DNA from: Pseudomonas viridiflava
GTDB taxonomy: Bacteria > Pseudomonadota > Gammaproteobacteria > Pseudomonadales > Pseudomonadaceae
Direction of reading: 5' to 3'
Assembly (NCBI RefSeq): GCF_900582195.1
Contig: NZ_UTHA01000063.1
Coordinates: forward strand, 30,699 to 94,698
Length of the DNA stretch: 64,000 bases
The translations under genes were made by a program, and so were the position numbers. This document shows, in pieces, positions 36,311 to 45,170 of the stretch (the first letter of the stretch is position 1; every line of letters starts with the position of its first letter). The notes under the pieces were generated by a model. That model searched no databases and was not told the DNA's origin. It worked only from the letters and a program-made list of their open reading frames with translations.

Positions 36311-36383
36311 TGCTCACCGGTCTCAACAAACCCCGATGTAATAGCCCAGACCAACGCCAACCACACAGTCCGGGAGAGGCGCG

Positions 36384-36815
36384 GTGAACAAAACGATCAG
36401 CGCAACGGACCTCAACATCCGACTTGAGCGCAATGATGACGGTGCACTGTTCAAATGGTTGCTGGCCAGTTTCCTGATGGGCAAACGCATCCAGGCCGAG
36501 ATCGCCGTGCAAGCCTATCGGGTGATCGTCGACACCCACGGCCGCGATACACCTCGCAAGCTCGCTCATTGCACCCACCGTGAGTTGGTCACGATGCTCG
36601 GGCAAGCGCATTACGTGCGTTATGACGAGACCACCGCCGAGCGTCTGCGGGCGCTGGCACGCAAACTCAATGATGATTATGCCGGCAAGGTCAGCCATAT
36701 GGTCGAGGCCAGCACCGATCGCCGAGCCTTCGAGCAACGTTTGGCGGCGTTTGACGGCATCGGTCCGAAAACCGTGGAAATCTTCATGCGCGATGCCAGT
36801 GCTGTACTTTTTTGA
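36384..36815 (+). CDS. Helix-hairpin-helix DNA-repair-like protein (HhH-GPD-like)
   Basis: A 143-residue helical protein. The C-terminal part contains LAAFDGIGPKTVEIFM, an HhH motif like that of endonuclease III/AlkA glycosylases, and the earlier helices (LFKWLLASFLMGKRIQAEIA) resemble the first part of the HhH-GPD domain. It is shorter than active glycosylases (over 200 residues) and ends right after the HhH, so a catalytic aspartate is not evident. It may bind DNA without catalysis. It is co-directional with the small lipoprotein. Confidence 0.72.
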   Translation: MNKTISATDLNIRLERNDDGALFKWLLASFLMGKRIQAEIAVQAYRVIVDTHGRDTPRKLAHCTHRELVTMLGQAHYVRYDETTAERLRALARKLNDDYAGKVSHMVEASTDRRAFEQRLAAFDGIGPKTVEIFMRDASAVLF

Positions 36816-36833
36816 AAGCGAAAGGAGAACGTC

Positions 36834-36983
36834 ATGAAAACTCTGTGTGCTTGCCTTGGGCTGTGTTCGATGTTGCTGTTGCAGGGCTGCTTTGAAAGCT
36901 CCCACGATTCCCCTAACAAGGATGGTGACAAGAGCAAGGCCTCGTTGCAGATGCAGCAAGGCAAAACGGAGGAAAACAAATAG
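36834..36983 (+). CDS. Small lipoprotein
   Basis: A 49-residue protein with an N-terminal lipobox: hydrophobic CLGLCSMLLLQ before GC, so cleavage at the cysteine of LLLQGC is expected. The mature part is charged (SPNKDGDKSKA) and short. The start at 36834 follows AAAGGAGAACGTC, only 18 bases after the HhH gene, suggesting the two are co-transcribed. The function is unknown. Confidence 0.7.
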   Translation: MKTLCACLGLCSMLLLQGCFESSHDSPNKDGDKSKASLQMQQGKTEENK

Positions 36984-37060
36984 TTCGTGATTGTCCGCCG
37001 TGTTCTGCCGCTAATCGCGGACAGTGAGCCTGATCCGGTCACTGTCCGCGTCGTGCAAAA

Positions 37061-37531
37061 CTATCTGGCTCGACCGCGAGCACGATTGAGCGCCAACAGG
37101 CAAACCCCCACCAGCAATGCTGCACCTGCTACCAGTAGCGCAGAAGGCTGTATCGGCTGCCCCATTTTTTTACGGCGCAGAGGTTTCGCCGAGGAGGGGG
37201 TGAGAGAGGTCACATAGTCCAGCGGTGCGGATGGCGTATCCATTTCTGCCTGGTAGGGCAATTCTTCGATGCTCAGGCGCAGACCATCGCTCAGCGCCAG
37301 GGTCAGTCCGTCGATGGTACCGACGATTCTGTCTGGATAAACCGGATCGCCATTGGGATCGAGTTGGTCATACACGAACTTTTGCCCTTCGAGCCAGCCG
37401 ACGGCTGTTTGCAATTCGGGGCCCAGGTAATATTTTCCGTCGAGAAAAAATCCAGGAAATTGCGGCGCGCGTTCGACGCTTTCAATGCGATAACGCTCGC
37501 CCGGTTTCATACCGGTTTCAGGGGCAATCAT
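37061..37531 (-). CDS. Hypothetical protein with C-terminal membrane anchor
   Basis: A 156-residue protein: an N-terminal beta-rich part (ERYRIESVERAPQFPGFF, then YYLGPELQTAVGWLEGQKF) and a single C-terminal helix (ALLVAGAALLVGVCLLAL) preceded by a basic LRRKK stretch and followed by RARGR. It may be tail-anchored to the membrane. The start at 37531 follows GGAGGGATTGACC; translation from an upstream GTG at 37636, directly after the preceding stop, is possible but lacks a site. No family recognised. Confidence 0.65.
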   Translation of the reverse strand: MIAPETGMKPGERYRIESVERAPQFPGFFLDGKYYLGPELQTAVGWLEGQKFVYDQLDPNGDPVYPDRIVGTIDGLTLALSDGLRLSIEELPYQAEMDTPSAPLDYVTSLTPSSAKPLRRKKMGQPIQPSALLVAGAALLVGVCLLALNRARGRAR

Positions 37532-37636
37532 GGTCAATCCCTCCGTTGTAGGTTCAGCGGTAGAGAACAAGGATCGACCGTCGTTCCATGTAAAAGAGGA
37601 AAGGTAGTTGTTGTCTGAATCATCAACCCGGATCAC

Positions 37637-38690
37637 TCAGGAGAGCAAACGCACACCTGAGCGAATCAGGCCCTTTACCGTCAATTGCCGGATCTTTTCT
37701 CGCAATGCTTCGCGCTCGGCCTTGGGCGTTACCGGATCGACAATCAGATACTGCCTGTCGCACCACGATTCGATTTGGCCGAGCCAGTAGGTTTGTCCGG
37801 CGTGGCCCGTGTCGAGGCGTCCCAGCAAGTCGCCGATTTGTTGCCATGTCGGCAGCAGGCGAAAAATGGCGCGACGCCGCGTCAGCGTGAGTTCATGCCA
37901 GTCTCGATCGAGTCTGGCTATTAATCCGTGGCGCAACAACGGCCAGGAAACCTTGTCCAGTTGCGCCACCACCACCGAGAAAACCTTGTCCGACGGATCA
38001 TCGAGTGCCGCCAACAGTTCAGGCAGTTGATCATCGCGAAGCAGGCGCGCTGCTGCCTGTCGCAGTCACAGAAGCCGAGTGTAATGCGGTGGCATGCCAG
38101 TGCTCTGGCAACGTCGCACTCGCCGACACCGCCATCAGCCGTACGGTCAACTCGCGATGCGTCAGAGCGCTGCGGAGCAGGGTTTCGGGGTTCTGAGGAT
38201 TTTCCAGCAACAGCGTAAACAGATAACGCGCGGATTTGCCCTGGCGATTCAAGAAGTCGGCGTACACCTCATCCCGGCATTCCGCCGATTGCAGCATTGC
38301 GCGTATCGTCGACAGCGTCTGGCTGTGGTCGACCCGGCGTTGCGCTGCCAATGCCATCAACGGGCCGAGTGCGGACAACCAAACCTGGATGTGGGCGGGC
38401 GACAGGTAGTGTTGCAAGCCTGCTGCTGCCAGGTCGCGAACCTGCGGGACCCAATCGTTCATACGTTCGATCAGCACCGCCAATGCTTCGGCAGACGGCT
38501 GCCTGCACAGTTCTCGCACAGCGACTTCCCGAACAAAACCGTTGGCGTGATTGCTCACGTCCGCCCATGTGCCGGTGTTGCCGAAGTGCGCGAGTATCTC
38601 CAGCGCCTCGTTGCGCCGATAGTCCTCATAAGTGGCAGGCTGTCCTTGCTTGCGTGCCAACCGGGTCAGCCAGTCTTGTGTGGTGTTCAT
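37637..38690 (-). pseudogene. HEAT-repeat-like gene broken by a frameshift
   Basis: Two adjacent frames read as one protein: the 5' frame starts at 38690 (MNTTQDWLTRLARKQGQ) and ends at 38031. The second continues LRQAAARLLRDDQLPELL from within 38031-38067 to a stop at 37637. Both have the regular helix-pair pattern of HEAT-like repeats (for example VREVAVRELCRQPSAEALAVL). The combined span of 1,054 bases is one more than a multiple of three, consistent with a one-base change. It may be a real loss of function or a sequencing error. Confidence 0.7.
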
Positions 38691-38775
38691 GGGCAGTCCT
38701 GTGCGTCCTTGCGGGGGCAAATTGTTTGCGCAAAAGCGCCAGCCTACGCGACTGGCGCCGGAGGGCAAAAAAACC

Positions 38776-39054
38776 TTACTTTTCTAGAGACCTCATCTCC
38801 GCCAGGAGCGAGTTGATTTTTTCAAGCTCCTCAAACGTTACCTCATGAGTGACGACTATTTTTTCGATTGGTAGTGGTTTGGGGGCTAGAAGCCTGTGTA
38901 GGCATTGCCATGTCTTTGATAGAAAGAACAATGCTGCCATGTAAGCGATGAGGTAAAAGATGAATACAAAAATGGGTGTAAAGACAAGTCCCGCAGAAAA
39001 TTGAATGACCAAATTGGAAACCTGGCCCGCGCCACTTGTATTTTTCCAGCTCAA
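38776..39054 (-). CDS. Hypothetical small membrane protein
   Basis: A 92-residue protein with one long or two short membrane helices (AGLVFTPIFVFIFYLIAYMA) and a charged C-terminal helix (EELEKINSLLAEMRSLEK). Translation starts at TTG overlapping the stop of the upstream gene (TTGA) with GGAAGG before it, so it is probably coupled to that gene. No family is recognised. Its AT content is higher than that of neighbouring genes. Confidence 0.6.
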   Translation of the reverse strand: MSWKNTSGAGQVSNLVIQFSAGLVFTPIFVFIFYLIAYMAALFFLSKTWQCLHRLLAPKPLPIEKIVVTHEVTFEELEKINSLLAEMRSLEK

Positions 39055-40103
39055 TAACCTTCCATAAACAACACCGCTTCCAGTTGTCGGGCGCTATACG
39101 CCAAGCCTGACCGCGCATGCAGCGCGCGCAAGATGGCCGCAACAAGGCGGTTTGCGTCGAGCTGCGCCGGCCAGGACATGTAGGCATTGTGCCAACCGGC
39201 ACGGGTCGCTCGTGGGCGGCTACCGCCACGCCCGGCGATAAGACCCAAATCAGGATATTGCGCCTTGAAGCTATCGAGCTCGGCATCGTCGAGCACCGCC
39301 TCGGCAATGCCCACCAATGCAGTGGCTACGCGTGAGTCGTAGATCACGAAGGCATCCGGATAAAACATGGCGTAAAGCTTCGTCCATGCACTGTTCATCG
39401 CGGCTGGCTGCCGAGGGTTGCGGTTTGCAGCGCGCTGCAGGTTGGCGACGACTGCATTGGCATCTTGCGTGGGCACACGCACTCCGCCCCACTTGCAAAT
39501 GGCCGCGAACAACGCCAGCACCGAGTCGGCATTATCGGCTAGATGGGGAATGAGTTTCTGCGCCCGCTCGATATAACCCTGCAACTCTTGCTCGGTGGCT
39601 GCAAAACTCACGCCTGGCGAGGGCCAGAAGTAGCTGTTCAATCGCGCCTCCAGCCCAACGACCGCCTTGGCTGGGTAGAGTTTCCGGCGACGGCGATCGT
39701 AAATTTGAAAGGGTTTATGTTCAAGGTAACAGGCAAACCGCGCTTCCAAAGATGTCAGACTTCGGCAGCTCGGGGAGACAGGTATTTCGCAATCTGGTTC
39801 TACTTCCGCCGTCAGCTCTTGCGTCTCATCGAGGCCAAGCAACTCATACACGCCCTTGGCTACCCGCCGGTAACGCGCTGCTTGACCGTTGCGCGTAAAG
39901 AAACCGGTGTGTTCGCAAAGATTTGCCGGCTGCGTATTGATCGTGTTGGCGGCGAAGAAATCCAGACCCACGCGGTAGCGATGGTTGGCGTCGGTGGGGC
40001 TTAGGTAAACCCTGCGTTCAGTGGTTTTAAGGTCTGCGGCGCGGAAATGTCGCGGGAGTGCGCCGGCGTGGATTTCAAGGGCGATTGCGTCGTGCAGTGC
40101 CAT
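39051..40103 (-). CDS. Hypothetical protein, possibly with an OGG/HhH-like C-terminal domain
   Basis: A 350-residue protein with no firm family. The N-terminal 115 residues look like a helical, possibly winged-helix, region (FFTRNGQAARYRRVAKGVYELL). The C-terminal part contains YAMFYPDAFVIYDSRVATAL, resembling sequence in OGG-like/HhH-type uncharacterised proteins. The resemblance is weak and from memory. The start at 40103 (ATG) lies within a frame that opens with TTG at 40115. It overlaps the small membrane protein gene. The function is undetermined. Confidence 0.55.
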   Translation of the reverse strand: MALHDAIALEIHAGALPRHFRAADLKTTERRVYLSPTDANHRYRVGLDFFAANTINTQPANLCEHTGFFTRNGQAARYRRVAKGVYELLGLDETQELTAEVEPDCEIPVSPSCRSLTSLEARFACYLEHKPFQIYDRRRRKLYPAKAVVGLEARLNSYFWPSPGVSFAATEQELQGYIERAQKLIPHLADNADSVLALFAAICKWGGVRVPTQDANAVVANLQRAANRNPRQPAAMNSAWTKLYAMFYPDAFVIYDSRVATALVGIAEAVLDDAELDSFKAQYPDLGLIAGRGGSRPRATRAGWHNAYMSWPAQLDANRLVAAILRALHARSGLAYSARQLEAVLFMEGY

Positions 40104-40249
40104 TAGGCATTCCAAATGCTGAGGGGAGATTTTCGAAACGGTCGTAGATTACTCGGCCTCACGCGTGCATTCCACCTGGTAACCCTACATCTGTGTATTC
40201 GCAACTTCGCCCGACAAAGGCCGGGCGAAGGTGTACACCGCAATCGCGA

Positions 40250-41179
40250 TCAGTAATCCCAGATCGCCGGAATCCAGCGGAATGCATCGCCGTTTACGGA
40301 CACTCGGCCGACCGAAGGGAAGGGCAGGTGCGTGGCAACAAACAGTTCGCCACTGGCGGCGGCCTCCTGTAGCAGGCGCACGCGCACACGCACCGCTTCC
40401 TCGGGGTCGTGCTCGAAGCCGTTGTGCCAGTCCGGGTGGTCGAAGGCCACTGGGAACAGGGCATCACCGGCGAAGGTCAGGTGTTCGTCGCCGGAGGTTA
40501 CGTAGACCACGCAGTGGCCCGGGGTGTGGCCGCCGGTGAGTCTGGCAACCACGCCGGGCGCGACTTCGAACTCATCTTCGAAGATGCGCAGCTTGTTTTG
40601 GTACTGTTGAATGAACGCATTGGCGGTGGAGCGCAGTACGTCCGGTACCGGTGCCGGCATGTCGGTGCAGGTGAAGTCCGGCGAGGTCCAGAAGTCGACT
40701 TCGGTAGCGGTGACGTGGATGCGCACGTCGTCGCGCAGACGGTTTCTCACCGCATCGACGAGCAAGCCGCCGATGTGGTCCATGTGCATGTGGGTGATGA
40801 CGATGTCGGTGACGTCCGCGAGGTCGATCCCGGCGGCCGCGAGACGTTTGGGAAACTGCCCGGCACGGGGGAAACCGGGGAACTGGCCGCCGAGGCCGGC
40901 GTCGACGAGGATGACCTGCGCGCCGCTGCGCACTACCAGCACATTGAGTGCCCAGTCGAACGCATCCGGGCCCAGATACATCTCTTTGAACCACGCAGCG
41001 CGAGCGGCGGGATCGGCGTTGGTCGACATGGTCTGGGTCGGCAGCGGCAGGACACCGTCGCTGATCACCATTACGTCGATGTCACCCAGGCGCAGCGCGT
41101 AGCGCGACGGCACCAGCTCTTCGGTCGGGGTTTGCAGGGTGGCGCTGTTGGCGGTGAAGGAATCCAGGTGCATGGTCAT
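40250..41179 (-). CDS. MBL-fold metallohydrolase
   Basis: A 309-residue metallo-beta-lactamase-fold enzyme. The first metal motif is ITHMHMDHIGGL (HxHxDH) and the second histidine is in LTGGHTPGHCVVYV, with a further aspartate in LTFAGDALFP. Such proteins hydrolyse lactones, esters or other compounds using zinc or iron. It resembles quorum-quenching lactonase-type members in general layout, but the substrate is unknown. The start follows AAAAGGAGAACACC. It lies 53 bases downstream of the FAD oxidoreductase gene. Confidence 0.88.
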   Translation of the reverse strand: MTMHLDSFTANSATLQTPTEELVPSRYALRLGDIDVMVISDGVLPLPTQTMSTNADPAARAAWFKEMYLGPDAFDWALNVLVVRSGAQVILVDAGLGGQFPGFPRAGQFPKRLAAAGIDLADVTDIVITHMHMDHIGGLLVDAVRNRLRDDVRIHVTATEVDFWTSPDFTCTDMPAPVPDVLRSTANAFIQQYQNKLRIFEDEFEVAPGVVARLTGGHTPGHCVVYVTSGDEHLTFAGDALFPVAFDHPDWHNGFEHDPEEAVRVRVRLLQEAAASGELFVATHLPFPSVGRVSVNGDAFRWIPAIWDY

Positions 41180-41232
41180 GGTGTTCTCCTTTTTATCAGG
41201 CAAGACATCGGTTCTTGGGCGCGCGGGGCAGA

Positions 41233-42435
41233 TCAGGCCACCGGAATCGCCGGGTCGGCAGCGGCCAGAGCGGCGCTACGCTCGGCGACCGGCGGGTAGA
41301 TCCACACGCTGTTGATTTGCGTCTTCAGTTCCTTGGCTTCGTCTTTCACCAGTTTCAGCTGTCGATCCCAGCCCTCGGTGTACACCGCGCCCCAGGCGCC
41401 CAGGTCGAGGCAGGTCACGTACTTCGGCTGACGGTAGGTGGTCGGCGCCACGCCAAGCAGATCGGCAATCGCGTTGTTGCCAGCATGACGACCAAGGCTG
41501 ATCGCGTGCTGGCAGGACATCACCGAGAAATTGCCGACGTCGTCGGTGGCGGCGCGGGCGACATCGCCGGCGGCGAACACGTGCTCGAGACCTTGCACTT
41601 TGAGGTTGCCGTCGACATGCAGACGACCCTGAGCATCGCGCTCGGCGTTGAGCTGTTCAGTCAGCGGGCTGGCGCGGAAACCGACGGTCCAGATCACCGT
41701 GTTGCTCTCGATGTGGCGGCCGTCGGCGAGGGTCACGCCGTGGGCATCCACGCCGGCGACCGTGGCGTCGACGATCCACTCGATGCCCAGTTCTTTGGAG
41801 GCCTCGATGATGGACGGGCGGATGCCGTCGCCCATGGTCGCGGCGATGTCTTTGCTGCGGTCGACGATGATCACCCGGACGTCTTGCTCCTCGCCGAGAA
41901 TGGCGCGCAGACGGCTGGGCATTTCGGTCGCGGTTTCGATTCCGGTGAAGCCACCACCGGCGATGACCACGGTGTTGCGGGCCGTGCTGGCCGGCTGACT
42001 GGCCAGCGAGATCAGGTGGCGTTCCAGGCGTGCCGACGATTCGATCTGGTCGACATCGAACGCATGTTCTTTAAGACCGGGTACCGGCGGACGCGCCAGT
42101 CGACTGCCGCTGGCCAACACCAGACGATCGTAGGTCAGCTCACCGGGGCGGCCGGCCTCATCGCGATAAGCGACACGCCGCGCCTGGCCGTCGATGCTGT
42201 CGGCGGTGCCTTTGACGAAGCGCACACCCACGGCAGCGAGCAGCGCATCGAGCGGCGCGTACATGTTGTGGACTTCGGGTTCGTAGAAACGCGGACGGAT
42301 GCGCAGTTCGGCTTGCGGGGCGAGCAGTGTGATCTCCACATCGTGGCGGTCATGCATGTCCAGCAAACGCGCGGCGCTCAACGTGCTCCACAGCCCGCCG
42401 AACCCTGCGCCGATCACCAATAATTGCTGTTTCAT
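41233..42435 (-). CDS. Type II NADH dehydrogenase-like FAD oxidoreductase
   Basis: A 400-residue pyridine-nucleotide disulfide-type oxidoreductase. LLVIGAGFGGLW (residues 4-15) binds FAD, and VVIAGGGFTGIETATEM is the NAD(P)H motif. HVFAAGDVARA is the conserved C-terminal FAD contact. The arrangement fits NDH-2-like quinone reductases. The start at 42435 is preceded by AGGGAGCACATT. It is followed by the metallohydrolase gene, so the two probably share a transcript. The acceptor is not known. Confidence 0.88.
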   Translation of the reverse strand: MKQQLLVIGAGFGGLWSTLSAARLLDMHDRHDVEITLLAPQAELRIRPRFYEPEVHNMYAPLDALLAAVGVRFVKGTADSIDGQARRVAYRDEAGRPGELTYDRLVLASGSRLARPPVPGLKEHAFDVDQIESSARLERHLISLASQPASTARNTVVIAGGGFTGIETATEMPSRLRAILGEEQDVRVIIVDRSKDIAATMGDGIRPSIIEASKELGIEWIVDATVAGVDAHGVTLADGRHIESNTVIWTVGFRASPLTEQLNAERDAQGRLHVDGNLKVQGLEHVFAAGDVARAATDDVGNFSVMSCQHAISLGRHAGNNAIADLLGVAPTTYRQPKYVTCLDLGAWGAVYTEGWDRQLKLVKDEAKELKTQINSVWIYPPVAERSAALAAADPAIPVA

Positions 42436-42664
42436 AATGTGCTCCCTGACGCTGATGGATGGATATACCCGAGTCGATTTCGACTCTGGCGTGACGATCA
42501 CTGGCCGCTGCAAAACTGCTTGCCGAACTGTCTGGCGCTTAATCGCCCGCTGTCGAAAGCAATGCTATGGCGTGGAAGGCGAGGGCGCAGTTGTCCATCG
42601 GTGTGTGCGGATTACGCAGGGGTCGAAGGGAGGTATACGAAGGTATCGGGCCGGTACGCCGAAC

Positions 42665-42736
42665 TGTAGGAACTGCCGAAGGCTGCGATCTTTTAAAAGC
42701 AAGATCAAAAGATCGCAGCCTTCGGCAGCACCTACA
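42665..42736. repeat. Pseudomonas REP-type inverted repeat
   Basis: TGCCGAAGGCTGCGATCTTTT in one arm and its reverse complement in the other, spaced by about 12 bases, with flanking TGTAGGAACT/AGCACCTACA ends. This is the common Pseudomonas intergenic REP element. It lies 5' of the FAD oxidoreductase gene and reaches into the 3' end of the response regulator gene, in a region of no other features. It may act as a bidirectional stem-loop. Confidence 0.9.
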
Positions 42737-43103
42737 GAGGAAGTGTCCGGTTCAGGGCAATGTCGATTTGGCTGAGGAGGATGTCGGGCGCGAAGGGTTT
42801 GGGCAGGCAAGCGATCACGCCGGACGCGCGGGTATGTATTTCATCGGCATGCGCGGTGACGAATATCAGCGGAATACGCCAGCCTTGCGCGCGTAAGGCT
42901 AGGTGCAGTTGCGGGCCGCTGATGCCGGACATCTGGATGTCGGAGATCAGGCAATGCGTCTGCGCCGGACCGTCTGACTCAAGGAACGCCTGCGCGCCCG
43001 GATAGCTGAGCACCCGATAACCACTGGCGCGCAACAAGCTTTCCAGCGCACTGCGAATGGCCTCGTCGTCGTCAACCACGGCAATGACAACCTTATGCTG
43101 CAT
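42732..43103 (-). CDS. Single-domain response regulator (CheY-like)
   Basis: A 123-residue stand-alone receiver domain. VVIAVVDDDEAIRSALESLL holds the acidic pair, CLISDIQMSGISG contains the phosphoacceptor aspartate, and VTAHA and LPKPF hold the conserved threonine and lysine. With no output domain it probably works through protein-protein contact or as a phosphorelay intermediate. The start follows AGGGAGTCCT. It is about 2 kb from the large histidine kinase gene at 45171, a possible partner (inference). Its stop overlaps the repeat. Confidence 0.9.
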   Translation of the reverse strand: MQHKVVIAVVDDDEAIRSALESLLRASGYRVLSYPGAQAFLESDGPAQTHCLISDIQMSGISGPQLHLALRAQGWRIPLIFVTAHADEIHTRASGVIACLPKPFAPDILLSQIDIALNRTLPL

Positions 43104-43232
43104 AGGACTCCCTGGCCGGATGGGCATGCATGGCGACTCCTGTCGTTCTTGCACCATACGCCGTCGGCAGCGGCGCAAAACTATACCTAGGTATAGCCTG
43201 CCGAGACCCATTGGTGGTCGGCGATCAGGGGA

Positions 43233-44249
43233 TCAGCCTGCGCGGCTGAAACGGCTGCGATAGTCACGCGGTGAAATCGACAGGTGACGCTGGAAGCAGG
43301 CGCGCAGACGCTCTTCATCACCGAAACCGCAGAGGCGCGCGACCTTGTCGATGTTGTGCGCCGAGTTCTCCAGCAAACGCCTGGCCGCTTCTAGGCGGAA
43401 CACTTCGATGGCTTTGGAAGGCGTGCGGCCGGTGCTCTGTTTGTAGACGCGGGTGAAATTGCGCAGGCTCATTCTTGCCTGTTCGGCGAGGCGCTCCACG
43501 GTCAGCTTCGGATCGTCGAGGTGATCGATCAGCCAAAGGTGCAACGGCTCGAACTGCGGGCTGTCCTGCACCTGTGATTGCAACAGCGTGCTGTATTGCG
43601 CCTGACCACCGGGACGTTTGAGGTACACCACCAGTTCGCGGGCGACCTGCAACGCAACCTCGCGGCCGCCATCGGCCTCGACCAGCGCCAGCGCCAGATC
43701 GATACCGGCGGTGACACCTGCCGATGTCCAGACTGCGCCCTGCTGGATGAAGATCGCGTCGCCATCCACTTCGATCGCCGGAAAGCGCTCGCGCAACGTG
43801 TCGCACATGGCCCAATGCGTCGCCGCACGGCAGCCGTCGAGCAAACCGGCCTGGGCCAGCAGGAAAGCGCCGCTGCACACCGACACCACGCGTCGGGCGC
43901 TTGGGGCTTGGTGATGGAGCCAATCGGTGAGCCGGACATGCTCGCCTAGCGTCTGGCAGATGTCCGGTGCACCGGGCACGACGAGGGTGTCCAGTGCGGT
44001 GATGTCCAGTTCACGCAGCGCGCGGGTGTCCACGGCCAAACCTTCAACGCTGTTGACCAAGCCGCCTTCAAGGCTGGCGGTGTGCAGTTGGTAACCGGGT
44101 TGGCCACGCTCGGCCAGGGCTTTGCTCGCTGCCCAGAACACCGTTTGCGCGCCGCTGAGGTCGAGCAGACTCATTCGCGGGTAGGCGATGAACACCACGT
44201 CACGTGGTTTTGAGGGAAAAGTGCGAGGTACGGCGGATACGCTGGACAT
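43233..44249 (-). CDS. GlxA family AraC-type transcriptional regulator
   Basis: A 338-residue protein: an N-terminal DJ-1/PfpI-like amidase domain (VCSGAFLLAQAGLLDG includes the nucleophile-elbow cysteine) and a C-terminal AraC pair of helix-turn-helix motifs (LTVERLAEQARMSLRNFTRVY and IDKVARLCGFGDEERLRACF). Such regulators respond to small amines, betaines or amino acids. It is divergent from the FixJ-type regulator gene at 44451. It may control the neighbouring metallohydrolase/FAD oxidoreductase or signalling genes (inference). Confidence 0.9.
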   Translation of the reverse strand: MSSVSAVPRTFPSKPRDVVFIAYPRMSLLDLSGAQTVFWAASKALAERGQPGYQLHTASLEGGLVNSVEGLAVDTRALRELDITALDTLVVPGAPDICQTLGEHVRLTDWLHHQAPSARRVVSVCSGAFLLAQAGLLDGCRAATHWAMCDTLRERFPAIEVDGDAIFIQQGAVWTSAGVTAGIDLALALVEADGGREVALQVARELVVYLKRPGGQAQYSTLLQSQVQDSPQFEPLHLWLIDHLDDPKLTVERLAEQARMSLRNFTRVYKQSTGRTPSKAIEVFRLEAARRLLENSAHNIDKVARLCGFGDEERLRACFQRHLSISPRDYRSRFSRAG

Positions 44250-44450
44250 CGAAATCGTGCCTGTTCAAGCGGCTGCAGAGGGGCGGTGGCGGCATGGCCG
44301 ATTTTCAGGGGTTTCTGGCCTGTCGGCAATGCACACTGACTGCTAGCCTGCTGCGCGGCCGTTTGGCCGGCATCTGGCTGCGTTGGCCATCATGGACTAG
44401 ATTTAATCACCTGCACATCGCACGCGTTGCGATCTCGCCGAGGACACACG

Positions 44451-45122
44451 ATGACCCTGTGGTCGCATTCCAGCCCCAGCGCAACCCCGCCCGTGTTGAG
44501 GGAGCCGGTGGTTTATGTGGTCGACGACGACGCCTCCATGCGTCAAGCCCTCGACGGTTTGCTGCGCTCGATCGGGCTGCAGGTGCAGACATTCGAAACC
44601 TCCCAGGATTTTCTGGCTTCGGCCAAACGTGACGTGCCCGGTTGCCTGGTGCTCGATGTGCGCCTGCGCGGTGAAAGCGGCCTGACCTTTCAGGAACAGA
44701 TGGAAAAAAACGGCCTGCGCACGCCCATCGTGTTCATGACCGGACACGGTGATATCGCCATGACCGTCAAGGCGATGAAGGCCGGCGCGGTGGATTTTCT
44801 GACCAAACCTTTTCGTGATCAGGACATGCTCGACGCGGTGGCCAGTGCCTTGGCCCGCGACAGTGCGCGACTGCTCGCCGAACAGTCCGGCGCGGCCCTG
44901 CGCCTGGCTTACGAAACGCTGACTGGGCGTGAGCGCGAGGTGCTCGGGTTCGTCATCGGCGGGCTGATGAACAAGCAGATCGCCGCGCAACTCAACCTCA
45001 GCGAAGTGACGGTGAAAGTCCATCGTGGGCAGGTCATGAGGAAACTGGCGGCCCGTTCGGTCGCCGATCTGGTGCGTATTGCCGAAGCGCTCGGTATTGA
45101 GCCTGCGCGGCGGACCCGTTGA
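44451..45122 (+). CDS. FixJ/NarL-type response regulator
   Basis: A 223-residue two-domain regulator. The receiver domain (VVYVVDDDASMRQALDGLL; phosphoacceptor in LVLDVRLRG; IVFMTGHGD and LTKPFRD) is joined to a LuxR-type helix-turn-helix (LTGREREVLGFVIGGLMNKQIA, then EVTVKVHRGQVMRKL). The start at 44451 follows GAGGACACACG. It ends 48 bases before the giant sensor kinase in the same direction, so it is very likely the kinase's cognate output regulator. Confidence 0.92.
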   Translation: MTLWSHSSPSATPPVLREPVVYVVDDDASMRQALDGLLRSIGLQVQTFETSQDFLASAKRDVPGCLVLDVRLRGESGLTFQEQMEKNGLRTPIVFMTGHGDIAMTVKAMKAGAVDFLTKPFRDQDMLDAVASALARDSARLLAEQSGAALRLAYETLTGREREVLGFVIGGLMNKQIAAQLNLSEVTVKVHRGQVMRKLAARSVADLVRIAEALGIEPARRTR

Positions 45123-45170
45123 GCTGATTTTCACCGCGTAGCAAAAAAACCTTTGACGGTGTCGACTCAG

